Program-made: the position numbers and the translations under genes
DNA from: Conyzicola nivalis_A
GTDB lineage: Bacteria > Actinomycetota > Actinomycetes > Actinomycetales > Microbacteriaceae
NCBI RefSeq assembly: GCF_040548875.1
Contig: NZ_JBEPSJ010000001.1
Location: forward strand, 1,426,001-1,490,000
Length of the DNA stretch: 64,000 nucleotides
Direction of reading: 5' to 3'
The notes under the pieces: generated by a model
Database searches by the model: none
What the model saw: the letters and a program-made list of their open reading frames with translations, nothing else
Told to the model about the DNA's origin: nothing
Shown: positions 1 to 7,770 of the stretch, piece after piece
Numbering within the stretch: the first letter of the stretch is position 1
Layout of the letters: every line of letters begins with the position of its first letter

Positions 1-1050
1 ACCACGGGCAGCCCCAAGGGCGCGACCCTGACCCACGTCAACCTCACCACCAACGCCGCCCAGTCCCGCGCCTGGACGCCCACCGTCCCCCGCGGAACCG
101 CCGTCGTCTACGCCGTGCTGCCCATGTTCCACGCCTACGGGCTCACCCTCTGCCTCACCTTCGCGATGAGCATGGGCTCCCGTCTCGTGCTCTTCCCGAA
201 GTTCGACCCCGACCTGGTGCTGGCCGTGGTCAAGAAGCGGCCCGCCACCTTCCTGCCCGCTGTGCCCCCCATCTACGAGCGCCTCACCAAGGCGGCGAAG
301 GAGAAGGGCGTCTCCCTCGCCGGCATCCAGATCTCCATCTCCGGCGCGATGCCCCTGTCGGCGGCCGTCGTCGAACCGTGGGAGGCCGAGACCGGCGGCT
401 ACCTCGTCGAGGGCTACGGCCTCTCCGAGACCTCGCCCGTGGTGATGGCCAATCCGGTAGATCCCGCCCGCCGTGCGGGGACCGTGGGCCTCCCCCTGCC
501 GAACACCGAGGCACGCGTCGTCGACCCCGAGAACCCGACCGTCGACCGGGCGCCGGGAGTCGCCGGCGAACTCCTCGTCCGCGGACCGCAGGTCTTCAGC
601 GGATACTGGCGCAAGCCGGAGGAGACCGCCGCCGTGTTCGTCGACGCCGCAGACGACGGCGCGGCCTGGTTCCGTACCGGCGACATCGTGAGCATCGACG
701 CCGACGGCTTCGTCACGATCGTCGACCGAATCAAGGAGCTCATCATCACCGGCGGGTTCAACGTCGCGCCGAGCGAGGTCGAGGAGTGCCTGCGCGGCTT
801 CCGTGGCATCGCGGATGCCGCCGTGGTCGGCCTTCCCGACGGCCACAGCGGAGAAGCGGTCGTCGCGGCCGTGGTCCTCGAGCCGGGCACCGCCCTCAAC
901 GAGGAGGCGGCGCGCGCGTTCGTGCGCGAGAACCTCACCCCGTACAAGGTGCCCAAGCGCATCGTCGTCGTCGACGAGCTGCCCAAGTCGCTCATCGGCA
1001 AGGTGCTGCGGCGCCAGGTGCGCGAGCGTCTGCTCGAGTCAGAGCTGTAG
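1..1050 (+). CDS. Acyl-CoA/AMP-dependent ligase, 3' part (5' end outside window)
   Basis: ANL-superfamily adenylating enzyme, probably a long-chain fatty-acid-CoA ligase that activates a carboxylate with ATP and passes it to CoA. The reading frame is open from the first base and begins inside the P-loop-like signature TTGSPKGA. It continues through YGLSETSP (adenine/substrate region), the WFRTGDI hinge, ELIITGGFNVAPSEVEE and the C-terminal lysine motif PKSLIGKVLRR. 349 residues are visible; the family is usually 500-600, so about a third is missing. Acyl chain specificity cannot be judged. Confidence 0.93.
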   Translation, partial: TTGSPKGATLTHVNLTTNAAQSRAWTPTVPRGTAVVYAVLPMFHAYGLTLCLTFAMSMGSRLVLFPKFDPDLVLAVVKKRPATFLPAVPPIYERLTKAAKEKGVSLAGIQISISGAMPLSAAVVEPWEAETGGYLVEGYGLSETSPVVMANPVDPARRAGTVGLPLPNTEARVVDPENPTVDRAPGVAGELLVRGPQVFSGYWRKPEETAAVFVDAADDGAAWFRTGDIVSIDADGFVTIVDRIKELIITGGFNVAPSEVEECLRGFRGIADAAVVGLPDGHSGEAVVAAVVLEPGTALNEEAARAFVRENLTPYKVPKRIVVVDELPKSLIGKVLRRQVRERLLESEL

Positions 1051-1062
1051 GCCGTGCGCCCG

Positions 1063-1068
1063 TACACT
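1063..1068 (+). promoter_or_regulatory. -10 hexamer TACACT for a leaderless gene
   Basis: TACACT ends exactly 6 nt before the GTG at 1075, the spacing expected when transcription starts at the first base of the start codon. No Shine-Dalgarno sequence lies between. Confidence 0.5.
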
Positions 1069-1074
1069 GGGCGG

Positions 1075-1515
1075 GTGATGAAGCGAACCCCGCGAGAACG
1101 CGCCTCCCGGCTGTGGCGCTGGGCCCTCGCCACGATCGCTCTCGGACTCGTCGCCGGCATCGTCGGCATGCTGGTTCCCGGCGTGCTCGCGATCGTCGCC
1201 CCCGCCCTCTTCGTGGTCGCGATCGTGGTCGGCGGGATCGCGACGACCATCACGACCCGCAAACCGGAACTGGTGTGGATCGTGGCGGGCATCCTGATCT
1301 TCTGGGTCGTCAACAGCGCGATCTACCTGCACCTGCTCGGCCTCGCGAACAACACGCTCGCCGACGTCCCGTCGCAGGAGGCCATCGACCTGCTGAGCAC
1401 GCTCTTCGTCGCAGGGGTCGGCGCGCTCATCGTCGCCGGTCTGATCTCGGTCGTCGCCTGGGTCGTCCGACCCGGCCGCTGGCTGTCGATGAACGGCCCC
1501 AGCGGCCAGTCCTGA
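1075..1515 (+). CDS. Small membrane protein, unknown function
   Basis: 146 residues, not recognised. A basic N-terminus (MKRTPRERASRLWRW) is followed by hydrophobic stretches at about residues 17-37, 39-57, 66-85 and 110-132, giving about four membrane segments. GTG 1075 is chosen because the TACACT hexamer sits 6 nt upstream; ATG 1078 directly follows and would also work. It starts 25 nt after the ligase gene but seems to have its own promoter. Convergent with the thioesterase gene. Confidence 0.75.
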   Translation: MMKRTPRERASRLWRWALATIALGLVAGIVGMLVPGVLAIVAPALFVVAIVVGGIATTITTRKPELVWIVAGILIFWVVNSAIYLHLLGLANNTLADVPSQEAIDLLSTLFVAGVGALIVAGLISVVAWVVRPGRWLSMNGPSGQS

Positions 1516-1518
1516 CGC

Positions 1519-2037
1519 TCAGCCCGCGGCGGGGATGGGGAAGACCAGGAGGGTGCTGGTCGCGGTCGCCACCACGCGACCCTCGCCGTCGGTCACGACG
1601 GCGTCGGCGAACGCCACGCGCGAGCCCGGCTTGATCACGGTGCCGACGACCGTGAGCGGGCCGGTCGTCGCGCTCACGGCGCGGAGGTAGCTGACCTTGA
1701 TCTCGAGCGACGTGTAGCCGACGCCCGCCGGGAGCGTCGTCTGCACGGCGCAGCCGGCGGCCGAGTCCAGCGCGGTGCAGACGAAGCCGCCGTGCACCGA
1801 GCCGATCGGGTTGTAGTGCGACTCGTTCGGCTGGCAGGTGAACGTGGCCGTGCCCTTCCCCACCGAGACGAGTGTCATGTCCATCACGCTGATGATCGGC
1901 GGAGGAGGGATCTCCCCGTCGATCATGGCCTGCAGGTAGTCGAGTCCCGGCATGGTGGCGGCTCGAGCCGCGCCGATCATCGGGTCCTGCCATTCGATCG
2001 TGCGGGTGCGTACGGCGTCGTTCTGCGCTGAGGTCAT
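1519..2037 (-). CDS. PaaI family thioesterase (hotdog fold)
   Basis: 172 residues. The core with NPIGSVHGGFVCTALDSAAGCAV is the hotdog-fold acyl-CoA thioesterase signature (HGG plus the following Asp in the PaaI subfamily). Members hydrolyse acyl- or aryl-CoA esters in the cytoplasm as homotetramers. An N-terminal extension of about 35 residues precedes the fold. The stop lies 3 bp from the convergent membrane-protein gene. The substrate is not predictable. Confidence 0.88.
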   Translation of the reverse strand: MTSAQNDAVRTRTIEWQDPMIGAARAATMPGLDYLQAMIDGEIPPPPIISVMDMTLVSVGKGTATFTCQPNESHYNPIGSVHGGFVCTALDSAAGCAVQTTLPAGVGYTSLEIKVSYLRAVSATTGPLTVVGTVIKPGSRVAFADAVVTDGEGRVVATATSTLLVFPIPAAG

Positions 2038-2117
2038 GCCCCAGTGTCGCGCCGCTCGAACGGCTGTGGCCAGTTCACTGTGCCAACCCCACTGTGCGGC
2101 ATCCGCTCGCGCTGCGG

Positions 2118-2957
2118 CTACTGGGGATCAGTGACAAAGTCGATGAGCTGCTCGACCCTGCCGAGCAGCACCGGCTCGAGGTCGGCGTACGAGCGCACCT
2201 GTCCGAGGATCCGCTTCCACGCCCGCGCGATGTCGGCCTGCTCGTCGTGCGGCCAGCCGAGCGCCTCGCAGATGCCGTGCTTCCACTCGATGCCGCGCGG
2301 GATGACGGGCCATGCCTCGAGCCCCAGCCTGGCCGGCTTCACCGACTGCCAGATGTCGATATACGGATGCCCCACCACCAGAACGTGGGCGCCGTGCGGA
2401 CCGCGCGCCACGGCCTCGGCGATGCGGCTCTCCTTCGAGTTGGTGACCAGGTGGTCGACCAGCACCCCGAGCTTCCGGGACTTCGTGGGCCCGAACTGCG
2501 CGACCAGGTTCTCGAGGTCGTCGACGCCCTCGAGGTACTCGACGACGACGCCCTCGACCCGGAGGTCGTCGCCCCACACCTTCTCGACGAGCTCCGCATC
2601 GTGACGGCCCTCGACGTAGATGCGGCTCGGGAGGGCTACTCGAGCCGCGGCATCCGCGACCTTGAACGATCCCGACGCCGTGCGCTGGGGGCCGGCCGCC
2701 TTCTTCACGGGCGGCCCGAGGGTCACCCGCTGTCCGTCGACGAGGAACCCGCCGCCGAGCGGGAAGGCGCGGATCTTACCGTGGCGGTCTTCGAGCTCGA
2801 CGCTGCCGCTCTCGATGCGCACGACGGCGCCGACGAATCCGGTCGCCGCATGCTCGAGCACGAGGTCGCGGGCTGCCGCGACGGTGGGGGCTGCGGCGAG
2901 AACGGGGCGCTTGGTGAATCCGGCGAGCGGGTCGCTGCCGTAGCGGTCGTGCGTCAC
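2118..2957 (-). CDS. DUF3097 family protein
   Basis: 279 residues that match the actinobacterial DUF3097 family as I know it: N-terminal segment GSDPLAGFTKRPVLAAAPTV, then a TOPRIM-like central part (IYVEGRHDAELVEKVWGDDLR, followed by LGVLVDHLVTN) and the C-terminal HGICEALGWP. The EGRHDAE and LVDH pieces resemble the acidic residues of TOPRIM nucleotidyl transferase/hydrolase folds, so a nucleic-acid role is possible but unproven. The GTG start lies 3 nt after the stop of the upstream small gene, so the two are one operon. Confidence 0.85.
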   Translation of the reverse strand: MTHDRYGSDPLAGFTKRPVLAAAPTVAAARDLVLEHAATGFVGAVVRIESGSVELEDRHGKIRAFPLGGGFLVDGQRVTLGPPVKKAAGPQRTASGSFKVADAAARVALPSRIYVEGRHDAELVEKVWGDDLRVEGVVVEYLEGVDDLENLVAQFGPTKSRKLGVLVDHLVTNSKESRIAEAVARGPHGAHVLVVGHPYIDIWQSVKPARLGLEAWPVIPRGIEWKHGICEALGWPHDEQADIARAWKRILGQVRSYADLEPVLLGRVEQLIDFVTDPQ

Positions 2958-2960
2958 CGG

Positions 2961-3245
2961 CTACGCCGCGTCGACGGGCGGTGCGAGGTGCAGATACTTC
3001 TCGTGCACCTGGGCGCTGGTGTGCCCGCCCGTGCCGTCGAGGTGGGTCTGCGGGGAGTCGAACTGCACGACCCACATGCGGGTGGGTCCGCCCGAGTTGG
3101 TGACGTTCTGGATGGCCGCTCCGCCGGAGCCGACGATGACGCCGCTCGGCTCGTCGGGCCAGGGCGCAGGGTCGTCGGACGACAGCCCCTCGACGTACAC
3201 CTGAGCGCCGATGCCGAAATCGTGGTCCTGAATCGGAGTTGTCAT
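2961..3245 (-). CDS. Small conserved-looking protein of unknown function
   Basis: 94 residues from ATG 3245 (MTTPIQDHDF); a purine-rich GATGGAG stretch lies upstream. No family recognised. It is acidic, with no membrane segment; glycine/proline-rich loops (GVIVGSGGAAIQNV, HLDGTGGHTSAQVHEKYLHL) suggest a small beta-rich domain. It sits 3 nt upstream of the DUF3097 gene and is probably cotranscribed with it. Confidence 0.7.
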   Translation of the reverse strand: MTTPIQDHDFGIGAQVYVEGLSSDDPAPWPDEPSGVIVGSGGAAIQNVTNSGGPTRMWVVQFDSPQTHLDGTGGHTSAQVHEKYLHLAPPVDAA

Positions 3246-3269
3246 GACTCCATCTTCGCCCACGTCGGG

Positions 3270-3734
3270 CTAGGCGCTCGCCTGACGGGCCGCGCGCGCG
3301 GCGACCAGTGCGCGATGCCGATTCGCCGCGGGCCAGGTGATGAGCAGGGCGAGCATCACGCCCAGCACCGTCCCGAGCGTGTTCGAGGCGATGTCGCGCA
3401 TGTCGGTGACGCGGTAGGCGAACCAGATGCCCTGGGCGAGCTCGATCCAGCAGGCGGCGAGCACTCCCGCTCCGATTCCCGCCCACCACAGGCGGCGCCC
3501 GAAGAGCAGGACGACGAAGACGCCCATGGGCACGAACAGGATCACGTTGGCGGCGAACTCCACGATGTTGTAGTTCAGCCAGGCGGTGCTCGCGTTCGAC
3601 TGGAAGATGTCGAGCAGCACGTAGACCACCGAGTCGGCCCGGAAGTCGTCCGACGAGGGGGTGAGGGTAATCCAGACGAGTCCTCCGAGATACGCCACCG
3701 TCAGCAGGCTGAGGAGGGGATGGCGTCGGAACAC
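3270..3734 (-). CDS. VanZ family membrane protein
   Basis: 154 residues with about four to five membrane helices and the VanZ-like pattern NIVEFAANVILFVPMGVFV followed by IELAQGIW and DIASNTLGTVLG. VanZ-like proteins are linked to low-level teicoplanin resistance, but most actinobacterial members have no known role. The GTG start at 3734 is preceded by GAGGAT plus 6 nt, a weak leaderless -10. It lies upstream of the 94-residue gene on the same strand. Confidence 0.85.
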   Translation of the reverse strand: MFRRHPLLSLLTVAYLGGLVWITLTPSSDDFRADSVVYVLLDIFQSNASTAWLNYNIVEFAANVILFVPMGVFVVLLFGRRLWWAGIGAGVLAACWIELAQGIWFAYRVTDMRDIASNTLGTVLGVMLALLITWPAANRHRALVAARAARQASA

Positions 3735-3836
3735 CCGTAGATCCTCTCAGGCTCGACCGGGCGCAACGTGGGAGAACAGTGGGTGCGGGGTGTGAACACC
3801 CCTGCGCGATCGCCCGACGCGAGGCAGGATGGTTGT

Positions 3837-4130
3837 ATGGAGACACCGCAGATCGCCCACGTGCCCGAGGAATCCCGCTTCACCCTCACTCTCGACGACG
3901 AGGTGATCGGCTATGCCCAGTACCGCGACGTCGACGACCAGCGCGTATTCACACACACCGTCGTCGAGCCGGAGTTCGGCGGGCGCGGCTACGCCACCCG
4001 GCTCGTCGAAGCGGCGGTCTCCGACGCGCGCGCCGCGGGCAAGCGCATCGTGGGCGAATGCCCCATGGTCGAGAAGTGGCTGACGAAGCATCCGGAGCTC
4101 GACGACTTCGTCGACGCGCCCACGCGCTGA
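3837..4130 (+). CDS. GNAT N-acetyltransferase, short YjdJ type
   Basis: 97 residues. The fold core HTVVEPEFGGRGYATRLVEAAV carries the acetyl-CoA pyrophosphate loop (GGRGYA, Q/R-x-x-G-x-G/A type). The length fits the small GCN5-related YjdJ/GTLF3B family rather than full-length GNATs. ATG 3837 is preceded by CAGGAT ending 6 nt upstream, which supports a leaderless transcript; there is no Shine-Dalgarno. The acceptor substrate is unknown. Confidence 0.85.
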   Translation: METPQIAHVPEESRFTLTLDDEVIGYAQYRDVDDQRVFTHTVVEPEFGGRGYATRLVEAAVSDARAAGKRIVGECPMVEKWLTKHPELDDFVDAPTR

Positions 4131-4149
4131 CCGGGCTCTGACCAGCCCG

Positions 4150-5673
4150 CTACGCGACCACGAGGAAGCCCGTGGTGACGAGCTCGCGCACGCCGGGCAC
4201 GACTTCGGCGAGGAGCTCGTCTTCGTCGACCTCGAGCAGGTGGGCGACGGCGGAGCAGATCGCGCCGAGCGGCAGCTCCCCGTCGCAGGCGCCGACGACC
4301 GCGGCGAGGGCGGTGCCGAGCGGGAAGGTGCGGCCGAAGCCGCCGCCCTGGCGCAGGTCCATCACGGTGGGGTGCTCGTCGCCCGGCCAGTAGTGGCGCT
4401 CCTCGGTCACGTCGCCGGCCGCGACGAAGGTCGAGGCGACCAGGGCCGCATCCGTCAGTCGTGTCAGCGTGTCGTGCGCGGCGAGCGTCGCGGCGATGTG
4501 GCCGCCGAGTCCGGTCGCGTTGTGCCCCAGCGCTCCGGGCAGGCGTTCGAGCCTGCGGAGCGTGGGGGCGCCGTCGAGCGGCCGGCGCAGAGTGATGTAG
4601 CCGAAGCCGATGGCGGTGACGCCGCGTGCGGCGAAGTCGTCGAGCCAGGCGGCGTAGAGCCGGTCGTACTCGTCGGTGCGCGGCAGGGTGCCGCCGTCGC
4701 GGATCCACGTCTCGGCGTAGAGCGCCGCGTCCTGGACCTCGCGCTCGACGATCCACGCATCGAGTCCCGTGCCGTCGAGCCAGACCCCGACGCGGTCGAA
4801 CGCGTCGACGCCGTCGCGGTATTCCCAGTTTCCGAGCAGCTGGGCGACGCCGCCTGGAGCGAGGCGGTCGGCGGCTCCCGCGATGACGGATGCGACCAGG
4901 GCATCACCCACGAGGCCGCCGTCGCGGTACTCGTATGACGGCACACCGTCGCCGCGCGGGGTGATCACGAAGGGCGGGTTGGAGACGATCTGGTCGAATG
5001 TCTCGGCGTCGACGGGCTCGAACAGGCTGCCGAGCCGGAACTCGATGCTCGTGACGCCGTTCAGCTCGGCGTTGAACGCGGCGAGTTCGAGGGCACGCTG
5101 CGAGATGTCGGTGGCCACGACGCGTTTCGCGTGGCGGGCGGCGTGCAGCGCCTGGATGCCGCAGCCGGTGCCGAGGTCGAGCACGCTGCCGACCCTCGTG
5201 CCGATCATGAGACCGGCGAGGGTCGTCGACGCTCCCCCGACGCCGAGCACGTGGTTCTCGGGGATCGCCGTGCGCAGGGCCGCCTCGCCCAGGTCGGAGG
5301 CGATCCACCAGCTGCCCGGTCCGAGCGAGTCGATGAAGGCGTGTGGGCGCAGGTCGAGCAGCGGTGTCGCCGTGCCGCCGTCGACGGAGACGAGTCCGAG
5401 CGAGACCGCGCCGTCGAGCCCCAGCCGTGGCAGTGCCTCTCCGAGCCGTGCGGCGTCGACGGGGAGGCCCAGCACGAACGCTCCGGCCACGACGGCCACA
5501 CCGTTCGCGCCGTCGACGGCCCGGCGCGCGGGTTCGCGCTGACCGCGGCGCAGTGCGGCCGCGGCGTCCGCGCCCCACAACGCGTCGACCGTCTCAGCCG
5601 TGTAGTCGGCGGTGAAAAGGTCGTCGCGGAGCGCGGAGATGAGGTCGGAGGTCACTGCGACATTCAACCTCAT
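4150..5673 (-). CDS. Class I SAM-dependent methyltransferase with NPPF motif
   Basis: 507 residues. A Rossmann methyltransferase domain occupies roughly residues 160-320: SVLDLGTGCGIQALHAARHAKRV (SAM loop), ATDISQRALELA (acidic residue binding ribose) and IVSNPPFVITPR. NPPF/NPPY marks N-methyltransferases acting on Gln, Asn or adenine amino groups. Long N- and C-terminal regions resemble large actinobacterial methyltransferases with extra domains. The target could be a release factor, ribosomal protein or nucleic acid; context does not decide. An internal GTG at 5655 is an alternative start. Confidence 0.85.
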   Translation of the reverse strand: MRLNVAVTSDLISALRDDLFTADYTAETVDALWGADAAAALRRGQREPARRAVDGANGVAVVAGAFVLGLPVDAARLGEALPRLGLDGAVSLGLVSVDGGTATPLLDLRPHAFIDSLGPGSWWIASDLGEAALRTAIPENHVLGVGGASTTLAGLMIGTRVGSVLDLGTGCGIQALHAARHAKRVVATDISQRALELAAFNAELNGVTSIEFRLGSLFEPVDAETFDQIVSNPPFVITPRGDGVPSYEYRDGGLVGDALVASVIAGAADRLAPGGVAQLLGNWEYRDGVDAFDRVGVWLDGTGLDAWIVEREVQDAALYAETWIRDGGTLPRTDEYDRLYAAWLDDFAARGVTAIGFGYITLRRPLDGAPTLRRLERLPGALGHNATGLGGHIAATLAAHDTLTRLTDAALVASTFVAAGDVTEERHYWPGDEHPTVMDLRQGGGFGRTFPLGTALAAVVGACDGELPLGAICSAVAHLLEVDEDELLAEVVPGVRELVTTGFLVVA

Positions 5674-5825
5674 GTCGGCGACGGGGTGTGACCGGGCGCA
5701 CGATTTTCGAGCACGCCTCGGTGCGGGTCAACCCCCGCATCGGCGCGCCGGGCGCGACCTACTCTTAACGCACGATAGGCGGATGTGCGCGACGTGTTCG
5801 CCCCCAGACGCCGGAGGTTGTGACC

Positions 5826-6161
5826 ATGCGCCGTGTCTTCTACCCCAGTGGTTCGGTTCTCACCGGCGACTCGATCGCCCAGGCCGTGCTCGAGTTCGCC
5901 GAGGCTCTCGCCAAGGACGGCAGGGCCGACATCATCGAGATCCCCGTGGTGCTGGGCTCCGGCACCACCGGTACGGCGACGCTGCTCGTCAGCCCGGCGA
6001 GCCAGTTCGCCAGTGTGACCGAGGAGTCGGAGCTGACAGGGCCCGTCGACGACGTGCTCGTGGCGGACCTGCGCAATCGAGCACGCAAGGTCGCCGCCCA
6101 TCGGGCCACGACGCAGCAGCAGTTCGTCGACTACTTCGCCGGCCACGACGACTACGAGTAG
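5826..6161 (+). CDS. Hypothetical protein
   Basis: 111 residues; no family recognised. ATG 5826 is chosen because GGAGG (5813-5817) lies 8 nt upstream; the GTG at 5820 would be too close. The sequence has a short beta-hairpin-like start, a helix (SIAQAVLEFAEALAKDG), a Gly/Thr-rich segment (VVLGSGTTGTATLLVSPA) and a charged C-terminus. It looks soluble and cytoplasmic. It stands alone, divergent from the methyltransferase and convergent with the DUF7882-type gene. Confidence 0.7.
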   Translation: MRRVFYPSGSVLTGDSIAQAVLEFAEALAKDGRADIIEIPVVLGSGTTGTATLLVSPASQFASVTEESELTGPVDDVLVADLRNRARKVAAHRATTQQQFVDYFAGHDDYE

Positions 6162-6174
6162 ACGGGCGGTTCGC

Positions 6175-6477
6175 TCAGCCCTCCGGCTCCTCGACGATGC
6201 GCAGCCCGCCCGGGCTGTTCGCGCTGATCGTGAGGGCCTCCAGCCAGAGACGGTTCACGGCGGGCGGCTGGGCGCTCGGATAGTTGAAGTAGAGCGGGAT
6301 CGAGCGGTGCATCCAGATGCAGCTCCTGCCGTCTCCGACACCGGGCGCGTCCTTCCAGGAGAAGAGGAACCCCTCGTCCCGTCGCAGCTTTGCGACGATC
6401 ACCGCCTGCAGGTGCGCGAGCACCCGATCGTCGAACTCGATTTCCAGATTGGCGTTGCCGTAAACCAGCGTTCCCAC
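6175..6477 (-). CDS. DUF7882-type protein (often misannotated as DNA ligase)
   Basis: 100 residues from GTG 6477 (VGTLVYGNANLEIEFDDRVL). The pattern GTLVYGN...EFDDRVLAHLQ, FLFSWKDAPGVGDGRS, SIPLYFNYPSAQPPAVNRLWLEAL, SANSPGGL is one I know from many small Microbacteriaceae proteins that databases have called ATP-dependent DNA ligase without a ligase domain. There is no KxDG nucleotidyl-lysine motif here. Function unknown. The long open frame upstream of the GTG lacks this family's pattern, so I do not extend it. Confidence 0.8.
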   Translation of the reverse strand: MGTLVYGNANLEIEFDDRVLAHLQAVIVAKLRRDEGFLFSWKDAPGVGDGRSCIWMHRSIPLYFNYPSAQPPAVNRLWLEALTISANSPGGLRIVEEPEG

Positions 6478-6640
6478 GATGCCCCCGCTTTCCACACTCC
6501 GTACTACACGCAGGCACGCACAACCGTGCACCGCTTGGCGTGAGCATACGCTCAAAAAATACGTTGTCTCATTTTTGGGGCTCGGGGGTGGTGCGGCTCG
6601 CGCTCGGCGAGTATCGTTCCGCGCTGGTGCGGTCTCGGTG

Positions 6641-6659
6641 ATGTGTACACTGTGAACAA
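6641..6659 (+). promoter_or_regulatory. Operator-like 19 bp site upstream of tetR-type gene
   Basis: ATGTGTACACTGTGAACAA, an imperfect dyad containing a possible -10 TACACT. Related sites lie at 13553-13571 and 19091-19109; 12 of 19 positions are the same in all three. It ends 31 nt before the TTG start of the TetR-type gene, suggesting autoregulation. Confidence 0.55.
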
Positions 6660-6690
6660 GATCAGATCGCACCACGCGCCAGGAGCCCGC

Positions 6691-7332
6691 TTGACTACCA
6701 GCAACGCCACCCCCCTCCGCGACACCTACCGTCACGGAGATCTACGGCAGGCGTTGCTCGCCGCCGGACTGGAGCTGGCCAGGGCAGGGGGGCCGGCAGC
6801 CGTGGTGCTGCGCGAGTCGACCAGACAGGTCGGGGTATCCCCCAACGCCGCGTACCGACACTTCTCCGACCGCAACGCACTGCTCACCGCGGTGTCGGAT
6901 GCGGCCCTCGGCCTCGCCGCCGACTCCATGGTGCGGGAGGTGGAGGCGGTGGCCTCGACCGAAGACCCCGCCGCCGACGCCCGGCGTCGGTTGCGGGCAG
7001 TGGGCCTCGGATACCTGCGGTTCGCTCGGGAGGAGCCCGGGCTGTTCCGCACCGCGTTCTCGGTTCCCGACGACCTCGCCCGTTCCGGCGACGCGAGCAA
7101 GGCCGGCGTGGCAGGGCTCACGCCCCTGCAGGTGCTGAGCGCCAGCCTCGACGAGCTCGAGAGCACCGGCGTGCTCCCTCCCGAGCGCCGCCAGGGCGCC
7201 GAGCTGCTCGCCTGGTCGGCGGTCCACGGCCTCGGCATGCTCGTGATCGACGGCCCCCTGCGCGGCCTCACCGAGGAGATGATCGACGGCGCCACCCAGC
7301 GGCTGCTCGACATGGTCGAGCGCGGCATCTAG
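6691..7332 (+). CDS. TetR/AcrR family transcriptional regulator
   Basis: 213 residues. The N-terminal helix-turn-helix is RQALLAAGLELARAGGPAAVVLRESTRQVGVSPNAAYRHFSDRNALLTAV (about residues 16-66), the standard TetR DNA-binding domain. The C-terminal part resembles the WHG ligand-binding domain seen in many actinobacterial members. TTG 6691 is chosen because AGGAG (6681-6685) lies 5 nt upstream. Likely a homodimeric repressor that responds to a small molecule. Its last 74 bp, from about residue 198 past the stop, are duplicated at 7771-7844. Confidence 0.9.
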   Translation: MTTSNATPLRDTYRHGDLRQALLAAGLELARAGGPAAVVLRESTRQVGVSPNAAYRHFSDRNALLTAVSDAALGLAADSMVREVEAVASTEDPAADARRRLRAVGLGYLRFAREEPGLFRTAFSVPDDLARSGDASKAGVAGLTPLQVLSASLDELESTGVLPPERRQGAELLAWSAVHGLGMLVIDGPLRGLTEEMIDGATQRLLDMVERGI

Positions 7333-7355
7333 CGGCGACCCCGGGAGGGCGAGGT
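7282..7355 (+). repeat. 74 bp direct repeat, copy A (tetR 3' end)
   Basis: Starts ATCGACGGCGCCACCC and ends GGCGAGGT; covers the final codons, stop and 3' flank of the TetR gene. Copy B at 7771-7844 differs at one base (GGGAGG versus CGGAGG), 73/74 identical. Confidence 0.95.
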
Positions 7356-7431
7356 CCCTTGCGGGCCTCTGTCGCTGGCTGGCGCGGGCTGGCTCGCTCG
7401 CTGGCTGACTGGGCGGCTGGGTGGCTGGGCG

Positions 7432-7492
7432 GCTGGGTGGTCATTTCTGTACCTTTGGACCGCCCGACTCCCGCCACAACTGGCCACCCAGC
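7432..7492. repeat. Inverted repeat, GCCACAACTGGCCA family, member 1
   Basis: Arms GCTGGGTGGTCA (7432-7443) and TGGCCACCCAGC (7481-7492) pair at 11 of 12 positions. The right side includes GCCACAACTGGCCA (7473-7486). Confidence 0.8.
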
Positions 7493-7498
7493 GCCGAG
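7451..7498 (+). repeat. 48 bp direct repeat, copy 1
   Basis: Begins ACCTTTGGACCGCCCGACTC and ends GCGCCGAG; identical to 7556-7603. Confidence 0.95.
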
Positions 7499-7537
7499 TC
7501 GAACAACCGACGTACCCACGACCCCCGCACCCGCGAC

Positions 7538-7596
7538 CTGGGTGGCCACTTCTGCACCTTTGGACCGCCCGACTCCCGCCACAACTGGCCACCCAG
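7538..7596. repeat. Inverted repeat, GCCACAACTGGCCA family, member 2
   Basis: Arms CTGGGTGGCCA (7538-7548) and TGGCCACCCAG (7586-7596) pair perfectly over 11 bp; GCCACAACTGGCCA is at 7578-7591. Confidence 0.85.
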
Positions 7597-7603
7597 CGCC
7601 GAG
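7556..7603 (+). repeat. 48 bp direct repeat, copy 2
   Basis: Identical to 7451-7498; its 3' end runs straight into the 7 bp tandem array. Confidence 0.95.
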
Positions 7604-7752
7604 CGCCGAGCGGTGAGCGGTGAGCGGCGAGCGGCGAGCGGTGAGCGGCCAGCGGCGAGCGGTGAGCGGCCAGCGGCGAGCGGTGAGCGTCCAGCGCCGA
7701 GCGGCGAGCGGTGAGCGGCGAGCGCCGAGCGGCAAGCGGCGAGCGCCGAGAA
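7597..7752 (+). repeat. Tandem array of about 22 seven-base units
   Basis: Successive 7 nt units of the form AGCGGYS (variants AGCGCCG, AGCGGTG, AGCGGCC, AGCGTCC). The 7 nt period is not a multiple of three, so any translated frame cycles through a 7-residue repeat. Typical of slippage-prone DNA. Confidence 0.9.
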
Positions 7753-7770
7753 AGGCAGACGGCAAGCCGC

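Larger units (their letters stand above)
7356..7770. other. 415 bp repeat-rich insert between 74 bp direct repeats
   Basis: Holds a G/C-skewed stretch of GCTGG/GGGTGG units (about 7374-7440), two 48 bp direct repeats (7451-7498 and 7556-7603), two inverted repeats built on GGGTGGCCA/TGGCCACCC, and a 7 bp tandem array (about 7597-7752). Frames are open on both strands only because the sequence is GC-rich and repetitive. I see no gene here. Confidence 0.85.

Noticed and set aside
2060..2095. Fourth copy of the GTGGCCA element (GTGGCCAGTTCACTGTGCC)
   Set aside because: Only one half is present and no matching arm lies nearby; chance similarity is likely.
2094..3740. 548-codon plus-strand frame across the DUF3097 region
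   Set aside because: Shadow of the DUF3097, small and VanZ genes on the other strand, which carry recognisable domains.
7451..7603. Possible CRISPR array from the 48 bp repeats
   Set aside because: Only two copies, repeats too long, the single gap is not spacer-like, and no cas gene is near.
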